The position numbers and the translations under genes are program-made. From contig CAWBIK010000005.1 in assembly GCA_963788965.1 (NCBI GenBank), forward strand, positions 248,001-312,000: a stretch of DNA of 64,000 nucleotides, given 5' to 3'. This DNA is from QHXQ01 sp963788965. Lineage in GTDB: Bacteria > Acidobacteriota > Blastocatellia > Pyrinomonadales > Pyrinomonadaceae. Positions 8,554-16,063 of this stretch are shown piece by piece (the stretch's first letter is position 1; each line of letters opens with the position of its first letter). Under the pieces are notes generated by a model. It did no database searches. It had not been told where the DNA came from and saw only the letters and a program-made list of their open reading frames with translations.

Positions 8554-9657
8554 CTAATCTACTTGCCCGCGCGCGGCCTGCGGCAAACAACGGGCCAGCA
8601 GACCATGAAAGTGATGCACGCCGTTCTCGCGTTTAACCGAGTAGCGCCCGCGCGTGTAAGTGCGCGAACGCAAACCGCGCTGGACGGCTTCGCAGATGTT
8701 AATGTCTTCGATCTGTATCTCGTCGCTGAACTCGACGGTCTGCCGCACGCGCTCTTTCGCCGCCGCGCTGTCGGGGTCGCGGAAGTACCACTCGAAGACG
8801 GTCAGCGTGCGCTCGGCACTGACGGGCACGATCAAATTCGTCGAGTAGTTGTCGGCATAGACGTTGAGCATCAGATTGGGAAAGAGCCAGAAGTATTGCG
8901 CGACATCGTTCGATGTCTCGTCCTGCTGCAAGCGCGTCGCGGTCGCTTGTCTGAGCGGCGCGTGCTGGAGCGAATAATAGCGGCGCGTCTCCGTGCGATA
9001 GCGCGCGTAATCCAGTTCGCGGTTGAGCGCCGGATGCACTATGGGGATGTGATAGCCTTCGAGATAGTTGTCCACGTAGACCTTCCAGTTACAGTCCACG
9101 TGCCAATCTTTGCGCGCGGCGAGTTGCATCGCGGCAAAGTCCGCGCGCTCGACAAGCCGCGCCGGTAAATCTTCAAGCGTCTCTGTAAGCGGCGCGCATT
9201 CTGGATCAAGATTGACGAAGACGAGCGCGCCCCACGTCTCGACGCGAAACTGCGGCAGCGCATGTTCGTCTTTGCTGAACCGTTCGACGCCCTCAAACTC
9301 CGGCGTGCCCGTGAGTCGCCCGTCGAGCGCATAGGTCCAGCCGTGATAGCCGCATTGAAAACTCTTGCGCTGCCCGCATCCTGCCGCGACCGGCCCCGCG
9401 CGATGCCGGCAGACGTTAGAGAAAGCACGCAGCCGTTCGTCCGCGCCGCGCACGACGATCAAAGGTTCGCCCGCGACCGTCGCCGTGAAATATTGACCGG
9501 GCTGCGCAACTTGCTCTACACGCCCGACGAGTTGCCACGTTCGCGCGAACACATGCGCTTGCTCCAACGCGAGTTGGCGCGCGTCCGTGTACCACACGGC
9601 GGGCGGCGTCGCGGCAAACGCCAACCGTTCGTCGAACTTGTAAACGTCTTCGCTCAA
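8554..9657 (-). CDS. Rieske non-heme iron oxygenase, alpha subunit
   Basis: 367 residues, apparently from a TTG codon (9657), since no ATG lies near the N-terminus. The Rieske cluster ligands are C83/H85 and C102/H105 (CRHRAGP and CGYHGW). The mononuclear iron site is DNYLEGYHIPIVHP, with H203 and H208; the acidic third ligand should lie near FSDEIQIED. The length and the NYLEGYH pattern resemble the group that includes carnitine and choline monooxygenases. The enzyme would hydroxylate or demethylate a small substrate using electrons from a reductase that is not encoded nearby. It follows the amino-acid permease by 14 nt. Confidence 0.92.
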   Translation of the reverse strand: MSEDVYKFDERLAFAATPPAVWYTDARQLALEQAHVFARTWQLVGRVEQVAQPGQYFTATVAGEPLIVVRGADERLRAFSNVCRHRAGPVAAGCGQRKSFQCGYHGWTYALDGRLTGTPEFEGVERFSKDEHALPQFRVETWGALVFVNLDPECAPLTETLEDLPARLVERADFAAMQLAARKDWHVDCNWKVYVDNYLEGYHIPIVHPALNRELDYARYRTETRRYYSLQHAPLRQATATRLQQDETSNDVAQYFWLFPNLMLNVYADNYSTNLIVPVSAERTLTVFEWYFRDPDSAAAKERVRQTVEFSDEIQIEDINICEAVQRGLRSRTYTRGRYSVKRENGVHHFHGLLARCLPQAARGQVD

Positions 9658-9671
9658 CTGAATATCTTAAC

Positions 9672-11048
9672 TCAAACTTCAGACTCGTTAATCGAACCGC
9701 GTCGCCGCTTGAGCAATACGAACGCGGGGTAGCTTACTGCCAACAACAGCAACGCATAAATACTATTGCGCCGGTCGCTCAGGATCGCCCCGACTAAAAA
9801 CGCGACCGACGCGACGAGTGCCGCGCCCGTCGTCCACGGATAACCCCACGCGCGATAGGGCCGCGCGGCTTCTGGCTCGCGCCGCCGCAACACGAAGACT
9901 GACAAGAACGAGAGCGCGTAGTTGGTCACGAAGAAGAACGCGAGCGCCGCCAATACCGTCTCGAACGTGCCGCTGAAGACGAGCATTATGATCGCCACCA
10001 ACGTGCTGATGAACAGCGCGACCGTCGGCGTGCCGCCCGCGTTCACGTCAGCGGCGCGCGGCCAGAACAACCCGTCGCGGCTCATCGCAAACAGGATGCG
10101 CGGCGCAGCCATCGTGTTCGCGTTCAGCGCCGCGAGCAAAGACACCAACGCCAACGCGCTGATGACCAACCGGCCGCGCGCGCCGAAGACGACCCCGGCG
10201 GCCGTGCCGACGGCGAGTTGATCGCCCGCGAGTTGCGACATCGGCAAGACGTAGATGAGCGCGAGATTGACCAACAGGTAGATGACGATCACAGTCAACA
10301 CGCCGCCCAACAGCGTGCGCGGGATCGCGCGCGCGCTGTCGCGCACCTCGCCGCCGAAGTAGGCGATTGAAGCCCAGCCGTCATACGTGATGACGACGCC
10401 CTGCAACGCGAGGACCAACGCAGTCAGCAGCGCCAGGCCCGTGGGTGTTGATGGCGTCGGCGCGAGTTGTGCGTCGTTCGACGCACCGCCCACGAAGAAG
10501 CATGCAGCGATGAGTATGACGAAGGCCAGCGTCTTCGTGAGTGTCGTCAACTCTTGCGCGCGCCCGCCCCATAGCACGCCGCGCCATTGCAACAGGGCGA
10601 AGACGAACGTGCCCGCGAGTGCGACCAAGAGCGTGCGCCCCGCGAGCGCGCCAAAGAGCGCGCCCGCGTATTCGCCGAAGACGATGGCGACCGCCGCGAC
10701 CGTGCCGCACGTCGAGAGCCAATCGCTCCAACCGACGACGAAGCCCGCGTAAGGGCCAAGCGCACGGCGCACGTAAACATATTGCCCGCCGGAGCGCGGC
10801 ATCATCGTGCCCAACTCCGCGATTGACAACGCGCCAATGAGCGCATACAACCCGCCCAACAACCACACGCCGAGAAAGAGCCGCACGTCCGGCAACTGCG
10901 CCGCGATCTGCCCCGGCGTGCGCAAGATGCCCATGCCAATCGTGATGCCGACCGTCACCGCCAACCCGAACGCGACGCCTAACACGCGCAACAAACGTCC
11001 GCGCTCAGCGGCGACAGGCACGACCAGAGTTGAGCCTTGCTCGACCAA
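9672..11048 (-). CDS. APC-family amino acid permease
   Basis: 458 residues, twelve or more hydrophobic segments, with the APC signature GITIGMGILRTPGQIA in the first helix and ELGTMMPRSGGQYVYVRRALG in helix 3. Inner-membrane importer or exchanger of amino acids or related amines. The likely start is TTG (11048), only 6 nt after the M61 stop, so translation is probably coupled. The combination with an M61 peptidase upstream and a Rieske oxygenase downstream suggests uptake and breakdown of a peptide-derived or amine compound (inference). Confidence 0.92.
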   Translation of the reverse strand: MVEQGSTLVVPVAAERGRLLRVLGVAFGLAVTVGITIGMGILRTPGQIAAQLPDVRLFLGVWLLGGLYALIGALSIAELGTMMPRSGGQYVYVRRALGPYAGFVVGWSDWLSTCGTVAAVAIVFGEYAGALFGALAGRTLLVALAGTFVFALLQWRGVLWGGRAQELTTLTKTLAFVILIAACFFVGGASNDAQLAPTPSTPTGLALLTALVLALQGVVITYDGWASIAYFGGEVRDSARAIPRTLLGGVLTVIVIYLLVNLALIYVLPMSQLAGDQLAVGTAAGVVFGARGRLVISALALVSLLAALNANTMAAPRILFAMSRDGLFWPRAADVNAGGTPTVALFISTLVAIIMLVFSGTFETVLAALAFFFVTNYALSFLSVFVLRRREPEAARPYRAWGYPWTTGAALVASVAFLVGAILSDRRNSIYALLLLAVSYPAFVLLKRRRGSINESEV

Positions 11049-11054
11049 GTTTAG

Positions 11055-12951
11055 TCAGTTGCTCTTGGGCAGCGGCGCGCCCAGCCAGCCTTCGTAGATG
11101 CGCGCCTGCGCGGGTGTCGGATTCTTGACGGGCACGAAGCGGTAGTTATCGTCGGGGCGCGTGCCGAGTTTGATGCGGAAGACACGCATGTCGTCGGCAC
11201 GGAACAGGGTCACTTGAACTTCGTCGCCGGGTTTGTGTTCGTCCACGCGCGCGTCGAAGAAGGTCTGGTTGGCGCGCAGGCCATCGATAGCGACGATCTG
11301 ATCGCCCGCGTTGATGCCTTGCTCGTAGGCGGGCGTGTCGGCGGGCACGTTCAGGACCATGAGGCGGTCGTTCTCTTGCCGCAGCGTCGCACCGAAGAAC
11401 GGGCGCGGTTCGGGTGCGCGCCCGTCGGCGCGCGGCGCAGGCGTGGTCAGCAGTTGCAGCCCCGCACCGTTGAAGGCCGGCGTGTAATCAAGTTCGTCGC
11501 GCCCGCGCACGTAGCGCCGAAAAAATTCGTCGAGGCTCGCGCCCGCCATCTGTTCGCACGCGCGTTGAAAATCTTCGGGCGTGTAGTTGCGATCTTTTTT
11601 GTAGAACTCGTTATAAAGATAACGCAGCACGTCGTCCAAAGACTTCGCGCCGTTCGAGCGGCGGCGAATCTCAAGGTCGAGCAGCGTGCCGATGAGCGCG
11701 CCTTTGTCGTAATAGGAGATGGTCGAGTTGATCGAGTTCTCGTCCGGCCGGTAGAACTTGATCCACGCATCGAAGCTTGCCTCTTCGGCGCTGACCGCGC
11801 GCCGGCCCGGTATGCGTTGCAAGGCTCTGATGTCGCGCGCCAGTCCTTCGAGGTAATCTTTATCGGAGATTAACCCCGCGCGGCGCAGCAGTATGTTCTC
11901 GTAATAACTGGTGACGCCTTCGGCGACCCAGAGCAAGCGCGTGTAGTTCTCCTGCGTGTAGTCGAAGGGGCCGAGCGCGTCGGGGCGTATGCGTTTGACG
12001 TTCCAGACGTGGAAGTACTCGTGCGCGGTGACGCTCAGAAAACCGCGATAGCTCGCTTCAGTGCGAAAGTCGAAACGGTTGACGATGATGGCGGTCGAGT
12101 TCAAGTGTTCAAGCCCGCCGCCGCCCGCCGCGCGCAGGTGATAAAGAAACGTGTAATCGCGGTAAGGAATCTCGCCCATCAAGGCGACCGCCGCTTCGAC
12201 GATCTTCTGCACGTCGCGGCGCACGCGCTCCGCGTCGTAATTGCCTTCGCCGTCGATGACGATGCGATGCGGCACGTCGCGCACCTCGAAGGTGAGGACA
12301 CGAAAGTTGCCGACATCGAAGGGCGAGTCATACAGCACGTCGAAGTTCTCGGCGCGATACGTGTTGGTTTGTCCTTTAACTTCGGGCAGCCCGGTTGCGA
12401 CCTTCCAGTTGCCGAACGGCACGACGCGCACCGTCGCGGGCGCATGCAACTGGCCCGCGACGTACATCAACAGCGCCGCGTTGTTCCAGAAGCCGTGCCG
12501 GTCGTTCAACTCGTTCGTGCGGACCGACAACTCGTTCGCATAGACGCGATAACGCACGCGCACCTCGCGCCCCGCCCCGCCCGTCTCCACACGCCACGTG
12601 TCTTTATTGAGCTTGCGCCACGCGAGCGGTTTGTCCGCCGCGTCCGTCGCCGCGAAGTCCTGCACGTGCCGCTCAAACTCGCGCACCAGATAAGAGCCGG
12701 GCGTCCAGACGGGCATGATCAGATCAAGCTGCGCGGGCAACTGCGGCCGCAGTGCGCCCGTCGCCGCTCACGGCGCGCACGCGCATCTCGACCTGCAACA
12801 AGTGCGTGTGCGGTTCGGGCATCGAGACGGTGAAAGCGATGTCGGGCGTGTTGGCGGCGGCGGTGCGGGGGTCGCGCGTCTGCGCGTGGGCCGCGACGGC
12901 GCAACAGAGAAACAGGAGTGCGGCCCAGCCGGGCGTGCGACGACGAACCAT
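11055..12951 (-). CDS. M61 glycyl aminopeptidase with PDZ domain, frameshifted near 12740
   Basis: The gene needs two frames. 12951 to about 12745 encodes a signal peptide (MVRRRTPGWAALLFLCCAVA) and the start of the M61 N-terminal domain, TVSMPEPHTHLLQVEM. From about 12740 to 11055 a second frame continues LDLIMPVWTPGSYLVREFER and the rest. One extra base near 12735-12755 accounts for the break. The catalytic motif is TAHEYFHVWNVKRI (HExxH), with the third ligand in WVAEGVTSYYENI. A PDZ domain, FFGATLRQENDRLMVLNVPA to GDQIVAIDGL, is at the C-terminus. Exported peptidase that removes N-terminal glycine or alanine in characterised relatives. First gene of the run down to 6726. A sequencing indel is as likely as a real mutation. 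Confidence 0.85.
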
Positions 12952-13340
12952 CTTGGCTGATAGTTTCCTTAAGCAGGCCCGCGAGCCGGGCGCATGTAGT
13001 GCGAGCTAAAACGGCCGCATCTTACTACGAAATTGGCGCAGACGACCACGCGCACCACCCTGTGCGAACGACGGGGCGGTGCGCGTGGTCGCGCGGAAAC
13101 TGGCAACGCGCGCCTATTTCATCTTTAACTTAGACTTGGGCGCGCACGAACACGGCCACGGCGGCCGTAAAATCATTATTGCTTTCGGGCGACGGAGCGG
13201 TTAAGCTGCCCTCGCCATGCGCCTCCTCTCTCAGGTCTCCCAACAGCCTCTTTGCGCTACGCCGTCGTCTGGATAGACGGAGGCTTGGCCGCACGTGACT
13301 CTGCGCGGTGGCATCAGTTCGCTCAGCTTTGACGGGCGAC
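12952..13340. other. 389-nt gap with a 13-bp hairpin
   Basis: No supportable gene. It holds the upstream region of the M61 gene (minus strand) and lies past the end of the small peptide gene. A perfect 13-bp inverted repeat (13044-13056 with 13078-13090, GACCACGCGCACC and its complement, 21-nt loop) stands out. No U tract follows it on either strand. Confidence 0.6.
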
Positions 13341-13580
13341 TTAGAAAAAACTGATCATGCTTTGCACGAGGTTGATCACAATCTCGGTGACCGGCTCAGG
13401 CAGTGCCCGTCCGTTTGCGAGTGTGTCTTCCGGGTCTATGCCATACGCAGCGGGCGGCGGCGGGGGCGGCGGGGGCGGGGGCGTGATGCCACCGTGGATT
13501 GTGCCGTCGTCAGCCCAAACGGCCTGAGTCATTACGCAGGCCAGAACAGCGGCGGCGCAGAGATGTCGCAATTGTTTCAT
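13341..13580 (-). CDS. Small exported polyproline peptide
   Basis: 79 residues. Start supported by AGGAG 6 nt upstream. A classical signal peptide (MKQLRHLCAAAVLACVMTQA, cleavage near VWA-DD) precedes a mature peptide of about 56 residues: DDGTIHGGIT, ten consecutive prolines, then AAYGIDPEDTLANGRALPEP and a hydrophobic C-terminal tail ending MISFF. No family recognised. It is divergent from a TPR/Fis-HTH regulator gene, with 153 bp of shared promoter region. The arrangement resembles an exported signal peptide beside its TPR receptor, but nothing in the sequence proves signalling. It could equally be a small envelope protein under control of that regulator. Confidence 0.75.
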   Translation of the reverse strand: MKQLRHLCAAAVLACVMTQAVWADDGTIHGGITPPPPPPPPPPAAYGIDPEDTLANGRALPEPVTEIVINLVQSMISFF

Positions 13581-13609
13581 ATGTCTCTCCTGAAAAGTAT
13601 TCTGCTGTG

Positions 13610-13637
13610 GCCGCCCGCGCCATGTTGTTCGGGCGGC
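13610..13637. promoter_or_regulatory. Inverted repeat in divergent promoter, candidate operator
   Basis: GCCGCCCG (13610-13617) and CGGGCGGC (13630-13637) form a perfect 8-bp inverted repeat with a 12-nt spacer, 30 nt upstream of the small-peptide ATG. Position and symmetry suit a dimeric regulator. A chance GC-rich hairpin cannot be excluded. Confidence 0.4.
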
Positions 13638-13668
13638 AAGGGGAAGTCGGCGGATACGTGTCGCAGGG

Positions 13669-13696
13669 CATAATAGGCAAGGTGACAGAGCCTTGC
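13669..13696. promoter_or_regulatory. Possible -10 and second inverted repeat before the TPR regulator
   Basis: CATAAT (13669-13674) may be a -10 element for the plus-strand regulator. Immediately after it GCAAGG (13677-13682) and CCTTGC (13691-13696) form an inverted repeat with an 8-nt spacer, as expected for an autoregulatory site. No good -35 was found. Confidence 0.3.
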
Positions 13697-13733
13697 AAGT
13701 TAATCGGCAACAACTGAGAAAGGTAAGCCCCAG

Positions 13734-15455
13734 ATGAACTTAACAGAACAAGCGCGCCAACAGATAGGCGCACCGGAGTTGAGCCTGTCCGAGCGTACAC
13801 GCCTACGCTGCCAACTCGCGCAGGAGTTGGAAGAAGCGGGCGACTATCCGGCGGCCGTCGAGGCTCTGGGCGAATTGTGGCCGCCCGTTATGGGCGAGCG
13901 CCCACCCGTCGAGCACTTGGCCGAGGCGGACAGGGCGGCGGTGCTGCTGCGTGTCGGTACGTTGACGGGCTTTATCGGCAGTGCCCGCCGCCAAGCGGGC
14001 GCGCAAGAGGCGGCGAAAAATCTGATCAGCGAAGCGGGCGCGCTGTTTGCCAAGCTAGGAATAACGGCCAAAGCGGCCGAGGCGCAAACCGACCTTGCCT
14101 ATTGCTACTGGCGCGAAGGCGCGTATGACGAAGCCCGCGTGATGCTCAACGAGGCGCTCGCCCAACTCACCGATGAGCACGCGGCCGAGCGCGCCGTCGC
14201 CTTACAGCGGCTCGCCATCGTGGAGTCTTCTTCGACCCACTATCACGACGCCTTGCAAATTCTGCTCGAAGCCGCGCCGCTCTTTGATGCCAGCGACAAT
14301 GATGCAGCTAAGGGTAAGTTCCACATGGAACTGGCCGTGGTCTACGACTTTTTGAGCGCGGGCGACCGGCGCGAGGACTACGCCGAACGGGCCTTCGTCG
14401 AATACACCGCCGCCAGTGTACATCTGGAACAGGGCGGGCACGTGCCTTACCTCGCCGCGAATGAGAACAACTTCGGTCAGTTCCTCCGCCACCGCGCGCA
14501 GTACGCCGACGCGCACACGCATCTGGCGCGCGCACGCCGTCTGTTCGTGCGGCTCGCGGATCACACGCACGTCGCGCAAGTTGACGACACAGCCGCGCAC
14601 GTGTTGCTCGCCGAAGGGCGGGTGATGGAAGCGGAGCGCGTCGCGCGCGAGGCCGTCAACTTGTTGGAACGGGGCGGGCGACAAGGACTGCTCGCCGAAG
14701 CGTTGACGACGCACGGCACGACGCTGGCCCGCGCCGGACAGACGGAGGCGGCGCGACGTGCGCTCGCACGCGCCTTCGACGTGGCCGAGCAAGCGGGCGA
14801 ACTTGAAGGCGCGGGGCACGCTGCGCTCACGACCGTCGAAGAGTTGGGCGCGCAACTCGCGCCGCAAGAGGCGCAGGAGTTGTACCTGACCGCAGACGGT
14901 CTGCTCAAGCGGACGCAGGATCAGATGCTCGCCACGCGGCTGCGCGCCTGTGCGCGGCGCGTCGTCGAAGCAGCGGCGACGGGCGCGACCGATGCCACAC
15001 GCTTCATCGCGGAAGCCAACGCGCGCCACGACAAGCAAGTCGAGTTCACGCCCGCGGCCGTCGCGGCGTTGGGCCGGTTGCCGCTCGCGGCCGACGCGCA
15101 AAGTTTACGCGCGCTCATCGAGCGCACCATCGCCACGGCGGACGAGGGCAGCATCATCGACGCGCCTGCGGTCGAGGTTGTCGCATTGCGACAGACCGAG
15201 GCGGACTGCGCCGAGCCGTGGGTCGGCTTTTCCTTCAAAGAAGAGGTGCAACAGTTCGAGGAGCGTTTGATCGAGTTGGCGCTCAGAGACACGGGCGGCA
15301 TGGTGTCGCACGCCGCGCGCCTGCTCGGCTTCAAACATCACGAGACGCTCAACTGGCGGCTCAAGAACCGCAACAAGAATCTGCTCGACGCGCGCAAGCC
15401 GATCCGGCCGCGCCGCCGCAGTATCATTCGCAACTACGAACGCAGCAAGGGGTGA
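13734..15455 (+). CDS. TPR protein with C-terminal Fis-type HTH, putative regulator
   Basis: 573 residues, no signal peptide, so cytoplasmic. Residues about 10-430 are alpha-helical tetratricopeptide-like repeats (for example EARVMLNEALAQL, ARRLFVRLADHTHVAQVDDT, EAERVAREAVNLLERGG). After a linker, residues about 505-550 form a Fis/HTH_8-like helix-turn-helix: FEERLIELALRDTGG, VSHAARLLGFKHHETLNWRL, followed by a basic tail RPRRRSIIRNYERS. It should bind DNA, with the TPR superhelix sensing a peptide or protein. Divergent from the small exported peptide gene and 6 nt ahead of thioredoxin 2, with which it is probably co-transcribed. Start supported by a weak AAAGG. Confidence 0.82.
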   Translation: MNLTEQARQQIGAPELSLSERTRLRCQLAQELEEAGDYPAAVEALGELWPPVMGERPPVEHLAEADRAAVLLRVGTLTGFIGSARRQAGAQEAAKNLISEAGALFAKLGITAKAAEAQTDLAYCYWREGAYDEARVMLNEALAQLTDEHAAERAVALQRLAIVESSSTHYHDALQILLEAAPLFDASDNDAAKGKFHMELAVVYDFLSAGDRREDYAERAFVEYTAASVHLEQGGHVPYLAANENNFGQFLRHRAQYADAHTHLARARRLFVRLADHTHVAQVDDTAAHVLLAEGRVMEAERVAREAVNLLERGGRQGLLAEALTTHGTTLARAGQTEAARRALARAFDVAEQAGELEGAGHAALTTVEELGAQLAPQEAQELYLTADGLLKRTQDQMLATRLRACARRVVEAAATGATDATRFIAEANARHDKQVEFTPAAVAALGRLPLAADAQSLRALIERTIATADEGSIIDAPAVEVVALRQTEADCAEPWVGFSFKEEVQQFEERLIELALRDTGGMVSHAARLLGFKHHETLNWRLKNRNKNLLDARKPIRPRRRSIIRNYERSKG

Positions 15456-15461
15456 TCGAAG

Positions 15462-15935
15462 ATGGCGATTGTCACCTGCCTGCGTTGCGGCACGCGCAAC
15501 CGCGTGGACGAACGCGCGGCGCAAAGTCAACAGCCAGTATGTGGGCAGTGCGGCGCACAGTTGCAAGTTGCCGGTGCAGGCGCAGCAACAACGGCCGCGA
15601 GTGCGCCGACCGCGCAACCGATCAAGGTGACTGACGCGACGTTTGAACAGGTGGTCTTGAGCGCGGGCGCTGTGCCTGTGCTGCTCGACTGCTGGGCCGA
15701 GTGGTGCGGCCCGTGTCGCATGATCGCGCCGACGCTCGATCAGTTGGCGGCCGAATCGAACGGGCGTTATCAGATCGCCAAGCTCAACGTGGACGAGAAC
15801 CCATTCACCGCCGGGCAGTTCGCCGTCCGCAGCATCCCCACGCTGCTCATCTTCAAACAAGGTCAACTCGTTGACCGCCTCGTCGGCGCACATCCCAAGC
15901 AGACCATCGCCGCCAAACTCGCCGCGCATACGTAA
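15462..15935 (+). CDS. trxC: Thioredoxin 2
   Basis: 157 residues. The N-terminal zinc ribbon has CxxC pairs at C6/C9 and C27/C30, followed by an Ala/Thr linker and a thioredoxin domain with active site WCGPC (C82, C85), cis-proline region VRSIPTLLIF and the GxxK end. This layout is typical of TrxC, a cytosolic disulfide reductase with a zinc-binding N-terminus, often linked to oxidative stress. It begins 6 nt after the TPR regulator and ends at a very long inverted repeat. Confidence 0.93.
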   Translation: MAIVTCLRCGTRNRVDERAAQSQQPVCGQCGAQLQVAGAGAATTAASAPTAQPIKVTDATFEQVVLSAGAVPVLLDCWAEWCGPCRMIAPTLDQLAAESNGRYQIAKLNVDENPFTAGQFAVRSIPTLLIFKQGQLVDRLVGAHPKQTIAAKLAAHT

Positions 15936-15939
15936 GGAG

Positions 15940-16063
15940 AGTAGGCAGAAAGCAGTAAGACAGTTATAAGAACTAAGGCGGCCAGTTGAATGATTACTCA
16001 AACGCCTGAGTAATCAATTCAACTGGCCGCCTTAGTTCTTATAACTACTGCTTACTGTCTACT
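15940..16063. repeat. Long near-perfect palindrome between convergent genes
   Basis: Arms of about 60 bp (15940-16000 and 16007-16063) around a 6-nt loop, AACGCC. The outer part is the AGTAGGC/AGCAGTAAG word; the inner part is a unique, almost perfect stretch including AACTAAGGCGGCCAGTTGAA. The only differences are a few substitutions and small indels near the ends. It lies between the trxC stop and the TPR lipoprotein stop and would terminate transcription from both sides. Confidence 0.85.
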
